Source of the DNA: an uncultured Pelagibacteraceae bacterium
Lineage (GTDB): Bacteria; Pseudomonadota; Alphaproteobacteria; Pelagibacterales; Pelagibacteraceae
Direction of reading: 5' to 3'
DNA length: 33,000 nucleotides
Assembly: GCA_902594405.1 (NCBI GenBank)
Contig: CACJMB010000010.1
Coordinates: 1 to 33,000, forward strand
Positions 18,641 to 27,571 of the stretch are shown piece by piece; positions within the stretch are counted from its first letter, which is position 1; each line of letters starts with the position of its first letter. The notes beneath the pieces were generated by a model. The model did not search any database. It had not been told where the DNA came from and was given only the letters and a program-made list of their open reading frames with translations. The translations under genes and the position numbers were made by a program.

Positions 18641-19893
18641 TAATGAGCAACCGCTGCAGCGCCATGTTCATCAACAAGGTCTCCGCTTACAAATCTATTT
18701 AAATTAAATGCAGCATTAAGTTTGTGTGGCTCATCATTTGCAATAGTATGTGCAAACAAATCTCCAGATCCAGGAGTTGCTTTAAATCCTCCAGTACCCC
18801 AACCACAATTAAAGTATAAACCTTTAATTGAAGTTTTACTTAAAATTGGACTAGCATCAGGACAAATATCTACTATTCCTCCCCATTGTCTTAACATTCT
18901 CATTCTACTAAAAATTGGATATAATTCTAAAATAGCATTTAATGTTCCCTCAACTATTTGGTGACTTCCTTTTTGAGTATAAGAAACATAGTCGTCTGTT
19001 CCAGCACCAATGACCAATTCTCCTTTGTCAGATTGACTGACATAAGCATGCACTGCATTAGACATCACAACAGTATCAATAATTGGTTTTACAGGCTCAG
19101 AAACTAAAGCTTGTAAAGGTTTACTTTCAAGTGGAAGTCTTAGGCCCGCCATATTAGCTATCACGCTAGAGTGACCAGCTGCAACTACACCAACTTTCTT
19201 AGTTTTTATAAATCCTTTTGTTGTTTCTATTCCTTCAACACTATCTCCATTTCTTTTTATTCCTTTAACTTCACAATTTTGAATAATATCAACCCCCATT
19301 GCATCGGCTCCTCTAGCATATCCCCAAGCAACAGCATCATGTCTTGCTGTACCAGCTCTTCGTTGTAAAGTTCCTCCTAAAACAGGGTATCTAATATCTG
19401 GTGATGTATTTATAATTGGACAAAACTTTTTTACCTCTTCGGTACTTAAGTAAACTGCATCAATTCCATTTAGTCTATTTGCATGTGTTCGTCTTTTTAA
19501 ATCTCTAACATCTTGTAAATTATGCGCTAGGTTCATTACACCTCTTTGACTAAACATTACATTGTAGTTTAGTTCTTGAGATAAACCTTCCCAAATTTTT
19601 AATGCATGATCATATAATCCTGCACTTGCATCCCATAAATAATTTGATCTAATAATTGTAGTATTACGTCCAGTATTTCCACCACCAATCCAACCTTTCT
19701 CAACTACAGCAATGTTATTCATATTGTGTTTTTTTGCTAAATAGTAGGCTGTTGCTAATCCATGACCACCACCACCAACAATAACTGCATCATATTCTTT
19801 TTTAGGAGTAGGATCTTTCCACGCTCTTTGCCAATTTTCATGATATGAAAGAGCATTTTTAATTAACGAAAATACCGAGTACTTATTTCTCAT
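18640..19893 (-). CDS. soxB: sarcosine oxidase beta subunit
   Basis: The flavoprotein subunit (417 residues) that oxidises sarcosine; it belongs to the DAO/GlyOX family. The dinucleotide motif [17 protein letters not shown] is at 37-53, and [19 protein letters not shown] (68-86) is typical of SoxB. H185 in [12 protein letters not shown] is a good candidate for the covalent FMN histidine of this family. The C-terminus has [16 protein letters not shown] for FAD binding. First gene of the four-gene soxBDAG operon, divergent from tRNA-Ser across 67 bp. The expected product is glycine plus 5,10-methylene-THF and H2O2. Confidence 0.96.
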   Translation of the reverse strand: MRNKYSVFSLIKNALSYHENWQRAWKDPTPKKEYDAVIVGGGGHGLATAYYLAKKHNMNNIAVVEKGWIGGGNTGRNTTIIRSNYLWDASAGLYDHALKIWEGLSQELNYNVMFSQRGVMNLAHNLQDVRDLKRRTHANRLNGIDAVYLSTEEVKKFCPIINTSPDIRYPVLGGTLQRRAGTARHDAVAWGYARGADAMGVDIIQNCEVKGIKRNGDSVEGIETTKGFIKTKKVGVVAAGHSSVIANMAGLRLPLESKPLQALVSEPVKPIIDTVVMSNAVHAYVSQSDKGELVIGAGTDDYVSYTQKGSHQIVEGTLNAILELYPIFSRMRMLRQWGGIVDICPDASPILSKTSIKGLYFNCGWGTGGFKATPGSGDLFAHTIANDEPHKLNAAFNLNRFVSGDLVDEHGAAAVAH

Positions 19894-19960
19894 AATAATT
19901 GAATAATTACTTTATATATATTGAATTTTCAATACAATCGCTTAATACACAATGTCATAC
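19894..19960. promoter_or_regulatory. divergent soxB / tRNA-Ser promoter region
   Basis: A 67-bp gap must hold promoters in both directions. For the tRNA, TACAAT (19933-19938) is a 5-of-6 match to a -10 box, but no convincing -35 precedes it; TTGAAT (19921-19926) with TAATAC (19943-19948) at 16-bp spacing is an alternative. For soxB, minus-strand TTGTAT followed 17 bp later by TAAAGT is weak. A small inverted repeat TTGAA-TT-TTCAA (19921-19932) sits centrally and could be an operator, though such short repeats are common in AT-rich DNA. Confidence 0.35.
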
Positions 19961-20052
19961 GGAAGAGTGGGTGAGAGGCTGAAACCAGTCGTTTGCTAAA
20001 TGACCGTGCGAGGAAACTTGTACCGAGGGTTCGAATCCCTCCTCTTCCGCCA
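19961..20052 (+). tRNA. tRNA-Ser, anticodon GCU
   Basis: A class II tRNA with all arms: acceptor GGAAGAG (19961-19967) pairs with CTCTTCC (20042-20048). Discriminator G is at 20049 and an encoded CCA at 20050-20052. The anticodon stem GTCGT/ATGAC (one G-U pair) frames the loop TTGCTAA, with anticodon GCT at 19995-19997, reading AGC and AGU. A long variable arm follows and the T-loop is GGTTCGAATCC. It is on the plus strand, and its last base is next to the stop codon of the convergent transglycosylase gene. Confidence 0.97.
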
Positions 20053-22278
20053 CTAAAATAGAGGCTGATCTTTAAAAAAATTCTTCATAGGTACAGGTCG
20101 TTGTTCTAAAATATATCTATAGACATTATAATTTTCCATTACACGCTGAACGTAATTTCTTGTTTCTCTAAATTTTATTAATTCAACCCAATCAACATAA
20201 TCAACTTGTTTTTTTTGTGGATCTTTATTTATTTTTTTCCAATATTTAACTCTGTTAGGTCCAGCATTATAAGCAGCCACTGCAAAAGGGTAAGCACCAT
20301 CATATTGTAGAATTAAACCTGCAATATAATGTGAACCTAAATTAATATTATATTCTGGATCAGTGGTTAATCTTGATTTTGAATAAGGAAGTTTAGCTTG
20401 TTTTGAAACTAATTTTGCAGTGTATGGCATTAATTGCATTAATCCTTTTGCACCAGCATGACTATTAGCTTCCAAATCAAATTCACTTTCTTGTCTAATT
20501 ATTGATAAGATCAAAGCACTTTCTGGAATTTTTCTTTTATTAATATATTTAGGAGTACTAATTATTGGATAATTGTATTTATTATGAAATCTTTTTTGAT
20601 AAGAAGCAATTTTTGAAACCTGAATAGCAAAATCATATCTGTTTATACTTGTAGCTAATTCTGCAGCCAAAACCTCACTACCCTTGGCTATATTGTCGTT
20701 AGCTAAATGCCTTAAAATATGTTTTGTATATTTGTCTTTCTTTAATTCATCTAGAAGATAAGAAATTTTTACAAGCTCTTTATTAAAAAATTGAATTCTA
20801 TATTTTGGATCAATTTCCATATCTTTTTCTAATTCAAATTTTCCATTTGGATTTAATTTCAAAAAAGCTAGCTGACCATAGTAAGTAGTAAGATATTTTG
20901 TGGCTTCTCTGTACCAATTATTTGATTGCTCTCCTTCGCCTATTTTTTCATATGTTCTTCCAAGCCAATACGCGCCTCTTGATAAACTTATTGGATAACT
21001 AACATTTTCATAAAAATTTTTAAAATGATCTTTAGCAGTTAATGGATCATTTAAAAAACTTAATGCTATCCATCCACTCATCCATTCAGCAGCTGCATAT
21101 TCAGATCCTTCAGTCATTCCATGATTGCTTGAAATTTTATATGAAATTTCATATTTCTTTTTATAAAGCAATGCCCTTGAGATAATTTCTCTTTCTTTCC
21201 ACCATTTGTCAGGCCTAACTAAATACTCTTTATCATTTCTTATTTTCAATAAGATTTCTGTTGAAGAATCCACACGTCCTTTTTTTCTTCTCCATTTCAA
21301 TCGATCATAATTTAACCCAGCGTCATTCTTAAATTTTTGAGGAACATTTGCTATGGCTTGGTCAACACCATAACCTTTACTCATTAAAAGATGTCTTGCA
21401 TTATATAAAAGTTCGTAATCTTTTGGCAAATACCTTATTAATCTTCGTAAATCCCAACGATCCCCGTTCCAAGCTAAATAATCAGCTCGTTTAATATAGT
21501 CATCTGCATTTAAAAATTTTTTATATTTTTTTCTAAAATATTTTAATTCATTTTTCGATAAATCTGCTGTGACCCAACCTTCTTTAATCAGTCTTGTACC
21601 TTTATTTTTGTCTCCAATTAAAATATGACTTTCTCCAAGTATCATTTTTCCATAACCACTTAATGGATCATTTTCTCCAAACCATTTTATTATTTTTTTA
21701 GGCGAAACACTTTCTGTGGATAGTTTATGCTCAGCAAGATATTTAACTCTACTTATTCTAGGATAATCTGAATTTTTATTTAAAAAAACTTGATAATCGT
21801 AAAAGGACGCCTGGTTACCTGACGTTAAAAGATGTCTCCATTGTATAAAATTATAAATAGATTTATCTTTTGCTTTTTTTGCTATTTTAAGTGCAGATGA
21901 CCATTTACTTTTCTGCATTTCTGAAATGGCTTTTTTAGCTAACCCAAAGTCTTTTTTACTATAATATCTTGAAATCTTAATATTCTTAGCTGTGCTAGTG
22001 CCAGCTATAGTTGGTTTTTTCTTCGGTATTTTAAAACTTAATTTTTTTTCTTTTAAAACCAACTCTTTTTTAACAATTACTTCTTCGATTTTAATTTCTT
22101 TGGTTTTCGTAGGCTTCTTTAATGGCTTAAGGATATTTATAGATATTTTCTTTTGAATTTCTTCTTTACTTAAAACAGGTTTTTTTAAAGGTACAACTGA
22201 ATTAATTTCAGCAAAAAGATTATTTGAAAATATTAATATTGATACGGTGAAACCTAAAAATAATATTTTTTTGAGCAT
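20053..22278 (-). CDS. slt: soluble lytic murein transglycosylase (Slt-type)
   Basis: A periplasmic enzyme that cleaves peptidoglycan glycan strands with formation of 1,6-anhydro-muramic ends. The 741-residue protein begins with a signal peptide (cleavage probably after FAE/LFA near 23). A Lys/Pro-rich linker with repeated PLKKP-type units (30-90) follows. A long helical superhelix region (about 105-570) carries the doughnut-like fold of Slt. The C-terminal lytic domain has catalytic E597 in SIIRQESEF, then HAGAKGLMQLMP and AAYNAGPNRVKYW. Divergent from dapA across 43 bp; its stop touches the CCA end of tRNA-Ser. Confidence 0.94.
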   Translation of the reverse strand: MLKKILFLGFTVSILIFSNNLFAEINSVVPLKKPVLSKEEIQKKISINILKPLKKPTKTKEIKIEEVIVKKELVLKEKKLSFKIPKKKPTIAGTSTAKNIKISRYYSKKDFGLAKKAISEMQKSKWSSALKIAKKAKDKSIYNFIQWRHLLTSGNQASFYDYQVFLNKNSDYPRISRVKYLAEHKLSTESVSPKKIIKWFGENDPLSGYGKMILGESHILIGDKNKGTRLIKEGWVTADLSKNELKYFRKKYKKFLNADDYIKRADYLAWNGDRWDLRRLIRYLPKDYELLYNARHLLMSKGYGVDQAIANVPQKFKNDAGLNYDRLKWRRKKGRVDSSTEILLKIRNDKEYLVRPDKWWKEREIISRALLYKKKYEISYKISSNHGMTEGSEYAAAEWMSGWIALSFLNDPLTAKDHFKNFYENVSYPISLSRGAYWLGRTYEKIGEGEQSNNWYREATKYLTTYYGQLAFLKLNPNGKFELEKDMEIDPKYRIQFFNKELVKISYLLDELKKDKYTKHILRHLANDNIAKGSEVLAAELATSINRYDFAIQVSKIASYQKRFHNKYNYPIISTPKYINKRKIPESALILSIIRQESEFDLEANSHAGAKGLMQLMPYTAKLVSKQAKLPYSKSRLTTDPEYNINLGSHYIAGLILQYDGAYPFAVAAYNAGPNRVKYWKKINKDPQKKQVDYVDWVELIKFRETRNYVQRVMENYNVYRYILEQRPVPMKNFFKDQPLF

Positions 22279-22321
22279 AATCTTTTAGTATATGAATCTT
22301 TAAACTATGTTATAAGTATTT
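22279..22321. promoter_or_regulatory. divergent slt / dapA promoter region
   Basis: Only 43 bp separate the two start codons. On the plus strand TATAAG (22311-22316) is a 5-of-6 match to a -10 box; transcription from it would begin near the dapA ATG at 22322, implying a leaderless or nearly leaderless message. No clear -35 is seen at 16-18 bp. This gap must drive the ten-gene dapA-recO run unless internal promoters exist. Confidence 0.35.
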
Positions 22322-23203
22322 ATGTTCAAAGGATCAAATGTTGCTTTAATTACACCATTTAAAAATAATGGTCTAGATGAGGAAGCATATATAAAATTAA
22401 TCCATTTTCACATCGATAATGGTACCAATGGACTTGTCCCGGCTGGTACAACAGGTGAATCCCCTACGTTAAGTCATGATGAGCATCAAAGAGTAATAGA
22501 TTTATGTATAAAAGAAAGTAATGGAAAAATTCCAGTTATTGCTGGTACGGGTTCTAACTCAACTGAAGAGGCTATTTCTTTAACCACACATGCAGAAAAA
22601 GCAGGAGCTAATGGAGCTTTGATAGTTACACCTTATTACAATAAACCAACTCAAGAAGGCTTGTATCAACATTATAAAGCAATTAATGACAAGTGTGGCA
22701 TTCCAATTATAATTTATAATATTCCTGGTAGATCTGTGATTGATATGTCAGTGGACACAATGGCTAGACTATATGAATTAAAAAATATAGTTGGTGTTAA
22801 AGATGCAACAGGTGATTTAGATAGAGTTGATCAGACACTTGAAAAAATAGGTAAAGATTTTATTCAATTAACAGGTAATGATGATAATGCTTTTGAATTT
22901 AATAAACGTGGTGGGGTAGGTACTATTAGTGTAACAGCTAATATTGCACCTAAACTTTGTTCAGATTTTCAGAGATTTTCAAAATCAGATACTGATAATG
23001 AAATGAAAGAAGCAGAAAGATTAGATAAAATATTACAACCAGTTCATCACTCAATGTTTGTTGAGAGCAATCCTAGTCCTGTAAAATATGCTGCAAAACT
23101 TTTAGGACTTTGTGATGACAATGTAAGACTACCACTTGTAAAAGTAACAGACACAACAAAAGAAATTGTAAAAAAAGCTCTTCAGTCTGCTAAGTTAATT
23201 TAA
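22322..23203 (+). CDS. dapA: 4-hydroxy-tetrahydrodipicolinate synthase
   Basis: Condenses pyruvate with aspartate semialdehyde in lysine/diaminopimelate synthesis. The 293-residue TIM-barrel protein has GTTGE (42-46), the conserved YY pair in TPYYNKP (103-109), Y132 and R137 in IYNIPGRS, and Schiff-base K160 in GVKDATG. These positions are one off from E. coli DapA. The first residues ([13 protein letters not shown]) match the family start. The TAA overlaps smpB's ATG by one base. A relative such as KDPG aldolase is unlikely given the full motif set. Confidence 0.96.
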   Translation: MFKGSNVALITPFKNNGLDEEAYIKLIHFHIDNGTNGLVPAGTTGESPTLSHDEHQRVIDLCIKESNGKIPVIAGTGSNSTEEAISLTTHAEKAGANGALIVTPYYNKPTQEGLYQHYKAINDKCGIPIIIYNIPGRSVIDMSVDTMARLYELKNIVGVKDATGDLDRVDQTLEKIGKDFIQLTGNDDNAFEFNKRGGVGTISVTANIAPKLCSDFQRFSKSDTDNEMKEAERLDKILQPVHHSMFVESNPSPVKYAAKLLGLCDDNVRLPLVKVTDTTKEIVKKALQSAKLI

Positions 23204-23673
23204 TGAACAAAAAAACCAATCCTGGTTTAAAAATCATTTGTTTAAATAGAAAAGCTAGTTTTAACTATTTTTTTGAAGATCTTTTTGAAGCTGGAATTGT
23301 TTTAAAGGGATCAGAGATTAAATCAGTAAGAGAGGGAAAAGTTAATATCGCTGAGTCTTATGCTGTTGAAAAGGGAGGTGAAATTGTTTTAATTAATTCA
23401 CATATATCTCCATACAAGCAAGCCAGTTACTCTAATCACAACCCAACAGATGATAGAAAATTGCTTCTTAATAAAAAAGAAATAAATAAATTGATAGGTA
23501 AAATGCAAAGAGATGGTTTCACATTAGTTCCAACAAAAATGTATTTTAAAAAAGGAAAGGCTAAAATAGAACTAGCTGTTGCAAAAGGGAAAAAGCAATA
23601 TGATAAAAGAGCAACAAAAAAAAGTAGAGATTGGAACCGTGAAAAGGCAAGATATATTAGAAAATCAAGCTAA
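23203..23673 (+). CDS. smpB: SsrA-binding protein SmpB
   Basis: Delivers tmRNA to stalled ribosomes for trans-translation. The 156-residue protein carries [28 protein letters not shown] and the basic C-terminal tail with [18 protein letters not shown], all typical of SmpB. It overlaps dapA by one base. The folK start lies within its 3' end. The tmRNA gene itself is not in this window. Confidence 0.97.
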   Translation: MNKKTNPGLKIICLNRKASFNYFFEDLFEAGIVLKGSEIKSVREGKVNIAESYAVEKGGEIVLINSHISPYKQASYSNHNPTDDRKLLLNKKEINKLIGKMQRDGFTLVPTKMYFKKGKAKIELAVAKGKKQYDKRATKKSRDWNREKARYIRKSS

Positions 23674-24157
23674 AATTGTTTTTTTAGGAATAGGTTCAAA
23701 TTTAGGTATAAGAAAAAGAAATATAGAAAAAGCAAAATTTTTATTAGCAGAACATAACTTAGATGTTCTCTCAGTATCTAGTTATTATGAAACCCCTTCC
23801 TGGCCTGATCCACGAAAACCTGAGTTCTTAAATATAATTTTAAAATTAAAATGTTATTACAGTCCTCAAGAACTATTAAAAATATGTAAATCTATAGAAA
23901 ATCAATTAGGTAGAAAAAAAACGAAAAAAAATGCTCCTCGTACATGTGATTTAGATATAATCGATTTTAATAATTTGGTATCAAAAAAAAGTTCTAAGAT
24001 TAATTTACCTCATAAAATGATGCACAAAAGAAACTTTGTATTATTTCCATTATTTGAGATTCAAAAGAATTGGACTCATCCTGATAAACAAATTGATGTT
24101 AAAACCTTGATTTCTCTGCTTCCTGATAGAGACATTAGATCTATTAAACAAATTTGA
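23639..24157 (+). CDS. folK: 2-amino-4-hydroxy-6-hydroxymethyldihydropteridine diphosphokinase
   Basis: HPPK transfers pyrophosphate from ATP to the pterin in folate synthesis. Hallmarks: GIGSNLG near the start, SSYYETPSW, the ATP/pterin loop [13 protein letters not shown], and [19 protein letters not shown]. The start is uncertain. I propose the GTG at 23639 (172 residues, 35-base overlap with smpB). ATGs in the same frame at 23600 and 23579 would overlap smpB more and add residues the family lacks. No ATG lies closer to the core fold, so a non-ATG start or long overlap is unavoidable. It ends 21 bp before rsh. Confidence 0.9.
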   Translation: MKRQDILENQAKIVFLGIGSNLGIRKRNIEKAKFLLAEHNLDVLSVSSYYETPSWPDPRKPEFLNIILKLKCYYSPQELLKICKSIENQLGRKKTKKNAPRTCDLDIIDFNNLVSKKSSKINLPHKMMHKRNFVLFPLFEIQKNWTHPDKQIDVKTLISLLPDRDIRSIKQI

Positions 24158-24178
24158 TTTAATGGTATAATATCAATT

Positions 24179-25924
24179 ATGCTTAATTCAAATGAACTTA
24201 TAAATAAAGTTAAGGATTATAATAAATTTCTTAATCCTGAAAAATTGGATAAAGCATATAATTTTGCTGTTAAAGCACATAAGAGTCAAAAAAGAGCTTC
24301 GGGTGATCCTTATTCTGTTCACCCAATTGAGGTTGCAAATATTTTAACTGAATTAAAATTAGATAGCGCTACAATTACAACTGGTCTATTGCATGACACT
24401 ATAGAAGATACTTTTGCAACTTATGAAACTATCAAACAAGAATTTGGTGATGAGGTTGCTGATTTAGTAGACGGTGTAACTAAAATTTCAGCGTTTGAAA
24501 ATTCAGCTGGAGCTAATTCTAAAGTTGAGAATTTCAGAAAATTAATTTTAGCAACATCAAAAGACATTAGAGTTCTGCTAGTTAAAATTGCTGATCGACT
24601 ACATAACATGAGAACCATTAAAGCGATTACTAAAGAGGATAAAAGAAAAAGAATAGCTCAAGAAACTATGGAAATTTATGCGCCATTAGCTGATAGAATG
24701 GGAATGCACAGAATAAGAGACGAGCTTGAGGATTTATCTTTTGAAATTTTAAATAATGAAGCAAGAAAATTAATAAAAAAAAGGCTTGATGAAATAAAAT
24801 TGGACAGAAAAGATTTGTTCGAAGAACAATCTTTTGAGTTAAGTGAAATCTTAAATGATAATGAAATTAATGCTGAAATACATGGTAGAGAAAAGACACC
24901 TTTTTCAATTTGGAGAAAGGTCCAAAAAAAAAGAGTTTCACTTGAACAAATAACAGACATTATTGGATTTAGGATAATTTTAAAAAATGTAGATGATTGT
25001 TACAAAACTCTCGGGATTTTTCATAAAAAATGGAATTGCATACCAGGGAAATTTAAAGATTATATTTCATCTCCAAAAATCAATGGTTATAAATCTATTC
25101 ATACTTCTGTAATTGGTTCAAATAAAAAACCAATAGAAATTCAAATTAGAACAAATGAAATGCACGAATTTGCAGAAAGAGGTGTCGCATCTCATTGGCA
25201 GTATAAATCTTCTGAAAAATTTAATTCTTTAAGTTGGAAGGAGTATGATTGGTTAAAAGATCTTGTTGAGATTATAGAAAAAAATGAAAACCCTGAAGAT
25301 TCATATGAGTATACAAAACTACAAATGTTTCAAGAAAACGTATTTTGCTTTACACCAAAAGGTTCAGTTATAAAATTACCTAAAGATGCAACTGCTATAG
25401 ATTTTGCATATGCTGTTCATACTAAAATTGGTAATTCAGCAGTTGGTTGTGAAATTAATGGAAACAAAAGCGAATTACAAACTATTTTAAGAAATGGTGA
25501 TCGAGTAAATATAATAACATCTAAAAATAATTCACCATCACTTCACTGGATACCAACTACTAAAACAGGCAAAGCTAGAGCAGCAATAAGAAGATATTGG
25601 CATGATAAAGGAGAGCAAAAAGAGGAAAAAACAAAAAAATATAATACCACTCTATGGATGTCATTACCTGATAAGCCAGGTCAATTAGGAGATATAAGCT
25701 CACTCATTGGAAGTCACAAATTAAATATATCGAGCTTAGAAATGGTTGGTAAAAATCCCAATTATATTAATTTTAAATTTAAATTAATTATTAGAAACCT
25801 TAAGAATTTTACTAATTTTATTGCAGAGCTAAAACAAAAGAGTATAAAATTTAAGATAATTAGACACGAAGAAAAAAGAAATGCTTTCACACAAAAAATC
25901 CTTAAATATTTTAAAAAAAACTAA
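24179..25924 (+). CDS. rsh: bifunctional (p)ppGpp synthetase/hydrolase, compact Rsh
   Basis: RelA/SpoT homologue that makes and degrades (p)ppGpp. The HD hydrolase domain has H48, LLHDTIEDT (71-78 region, H72-D73) and D139 in IADRLHNMR. The synthetase domain has GREKTPFSIW (236-245), D260, KFKDYISSPKINGYKSIHT, and E320 in EIQIRT. KFKD resembles the RxKD loop of bifunctional enzymes rather than the ExDD of RelA. TGS spans about 386-447 and ACT about 492-566. At 581 residues it is 120-150 shorter than usual, because the helical and zinc-finger (RIS/CC) parts between TGS and ACT are missing. Its stop lies 44 bases inside pyrE. It is the only Rsh in view. Confidence 0.94.
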   Translation: MLNSNELINKVKDYNKFLNPEKLDKAYNFAVKAHKSQKRASGDPYSVHPIEVANILTELKLDSATITTGLLHDTIEDTFATYETIKQEFGDEVADLVDGVTKISAFENSAGANSKVENFRKLILATSKDIRVLLVKIADRLHNMRTIKAITKEDKRKRIAQETMEIYAPLADRMGMHRIRDELEDLSFEILNNEARKLIKKRLDEIKLDRKDLFEEQSFELSEILNDNEINAEIHGREKTPFSIWRKVQKKRVSLEQITDIIGFRIILKNVDDCYKTLGIFHKKWNCIPGKFKDYISSPKINGYKSIHTSVIGSNKKPIEIQIRTNEMHEFAERGVASHWQYKSSEKFNSLSWKEYDWLKDLVEIIEKNENPEDSYEYTKLQMFQENVFCFTPKGSVIKLPKDATAIDFAYAVHTKIGNSAVGCEINGNKSELQTILRNGDRVNIITSKNNSPSLHWIPTTKTGKARAAIRRYWHDKGEQKEEKTKKYNTTLWMSLPDKPGQLGDISSLIGSHKLNISSLEMVGKNPNYINFKFKLIIRNLKNFTNFIAELKQKSIKFKIIRHEEKRNAFTQKILKYFKKN

Positions 25925-26468
25925 TGCATTATTAGAAGGTCACTTCGTTCTATCCTCAGGTCTACATTCTTCAAAATATATTCAGTGTGCAAAACTCTTA
26001 AGTTTCCCTAATTTAGCTGATAAAATTTGTAAATCTTTAGCAAATAAAATTAAAAAAAAATTTAAAAAAATTGATTTAATACTAGCTCCTGCAATGGGAG
26101 GAGTAATTATTGGATATGAAATTGGAAAATTGCTCAAAAAAGAAACAATTTTTTGTGAAAGAGTAAATGGTAAATTTACTCTCAGAAGAGGATTCAATAT
26201 TAAAAAAGGAGCAAGAGTATTAATTATAGAAGATGTAATCACTACAGGAAAATCAAGTTTAGAGTGTGTTAAATTGATTAAAAAATCAAAAGCAAAATTA
26301 ATAGGATTTGCATCTATTATTGATCGATCAACCAAACAATCTTTAAAAATAAAAACTGGAATAACATCTCATTTAAAAATTGATGTTCCAACTTTTAAAG
26401 CAAATAAATTACCACCAGAACTTAAATCTATACCAATAACAACCCCAGGAAGCAGATTTATTAAGTGA
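25881..26468 (+). CDS. pyrE: orotate phosphoribosyltransferase
   Basis: Joins orotate with PRPP to make OMP. The 195-residue protein has LKKTNALLEGHFVLSSGLHS at its start, APAMGGVIIGYE (69-80), ERVNGKFTLRRGF, and the PRPP-binding VLIIEDVITTGKSS (113-126). The ATG at 25881 overlaps rsh by 44 bases; no ATG, GTG or TTG lies downstream before conserved residues, so this start is needed. It overlaps pdxJ by four bases (GTGA). Confidence 0.94.
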   Translation: MLSHKKSLNILKKTNALLEGHFVLSSGLHSSKYIQCAKLLSFPNLADKICKSLANKIKKKFKKIDLILAPAMGGVIIGYEIGKLLKKETIFCERVNGKFTLRRGFNIKKGARVLIIEDVITTGKSSLECVKLIKKSKAKLIGFASIIDRSTKQSLKIKTGITSHLKIDVPTFKANKLPPELKSIPITTPGSRFIK

Positions 26469-27184
26469 AAAGGTTAGGTGTAAATATAGATCATATCGCA
26501 ACTTTACGAAACGCTCGTGGAGAGAAACATCCAGACCCATTATATGCAGCTAAAAAAGTTATTAGTTATGGAGCGGATTCTGTAACAATTCATTTAAGAG
26601 AAGATAGAAGACATATAAATGATATTGATGCAAAAAAAATCTGTGGTTTAAGAAATGTGCCTGTAAACCTTGAAATTTCTATGAACAAAGAAATTGTTAA
26701 TAAAGCACTTAAGATAAAACCAAATTTTATCTGTTTAGTTCCAGAAAATAGAAAAGAAATTACTACCGAGGGAGGTTTAAATGTAAAAAACAATCTTAAT
26801 AAGTTAGAGAAAATAATTAAAAAATTTAAAAAAGTAAAGATAAGAACAAGTTTATTCATTAATCCTTCCCCAAATGACATTAGACTTGCTAAAAAATTAA
26901 ATGCTGATTGTATTGAAATACATACTGGAAAACTAGCAAACCTAGTTAAATCAAAAAAAAATTATTCTAGTGAATTAAACAGAATTAAAAAAAGTGCAAA
27001 ATTGGCATCAAGTTTAAATTTAGAAGTTCATGCTGGTCATGGTTTAGACTATAAAACCACCAATATGTTAACAAAAATAATAGATATTGAGGAGTATAAT
27101 ATTGGACATTTTATAATCGGAGAGTCAATATTTGATGGACTTTCAAAAGTAATTAAAAACTTTAAAAAAATTATAAAAAAATAA
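26465..27184 (+). CDS. pdxJ: pyridoxine 5'-phosphate synthase
   Basis: Final ring-closing enzyme of DXP-dependent vitamin B6 synthesis, joining 1-deoxyxylulose-5-phosphate and amino-acetone phosphate. The 239-residue TIM barrel starts RLGVNIDHIATLRNARGEKHPDP, and has HLREDRRHI, NLEISMN, LVPENRKEITTEGGL, and HAGHGLDYKTT, all characteristic. The start is GTG inside the pyrE stop. acpS starts directly after the stop, the usual alphaproteobacterial pdxJ-acpS pair. Confidence 0.97.
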   Translation: MKRLGVNIDHIATLRNARGEKHPDPLYAAKKVISYGADSVTIHLREDRRHINDIDAKKICGLRNVPVNLEISMNKEIVNKALKIKPNFICLVPENRKEITTEGGLNVKNNLNKLEKIIKKFKKVKIRTSLFINPSPNDIRLAKKLNADCIEIHTGKLANLVKSKKNYSSELNRIKKSAKLASSLNLEVHAGHGLDYKTTNMLTKIIDIEEYNIGHFIIGESIFDGLSKVIKNFKKIIKK

Positions 27185-27571
27185 ATGAAAATTCTAGGTA
27201 TTGGAGTTGATATTGTTGAAAATAAAAGAATTCAAAAATCGATTAAAAATCCTTTATTTAAAAAAAGAATTTACTCATCTAAAGAATTGAAACAATCTAA
27301 TGCAGCAAACAATAAAGCAGCTTATTTTTCGAAGAGATTTGCTGCAAAAGAAGCATTTTCTAAAGCTCTTGGCACAGGTTTTCGTATGAATTTAAATTTT
27401 AAAGATATAGAAGTTGTTAATGACAAAAAGGGAAAGCCTTATTACGTTAAAAATAAAAAAATTACAAAAATTGTACAAAAGAACTTTAAAATCAAAAATT
27501 TTAAATGTTTTTTATCAATTTCGGATGAAAAAAATTATTCAACTGCATTTGCTATTATTCAAACATCATGA
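27185..27571 (+). CDS. acpS: holo-[acyl-carrier-protein] synthase
   Basis: Attaches phosphopantetheine from CoA to acyl carrier protein. The 128-residue protein has GIGVDIVENKRI (5-16, with metal ligand D9) and RFAAKEAFSKALGTG (51-65, with E56). Length and order after pdxJ are as expected. It abuts pdxJ and overlaps lepB by four bases (ATGA). Confidence 0.96.
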   Translation: MKILGIGVDIVENKRIQKSIKNPLFKKRIYSSKELKQSNAANNKAAYFSKRFAAKEAFSKALGTGFRMNLNFKDIEVVNDKKGKPYYVKNKKITKIVQKNFKIKNFKCFLSISDEKNYSTAFAIIQTS

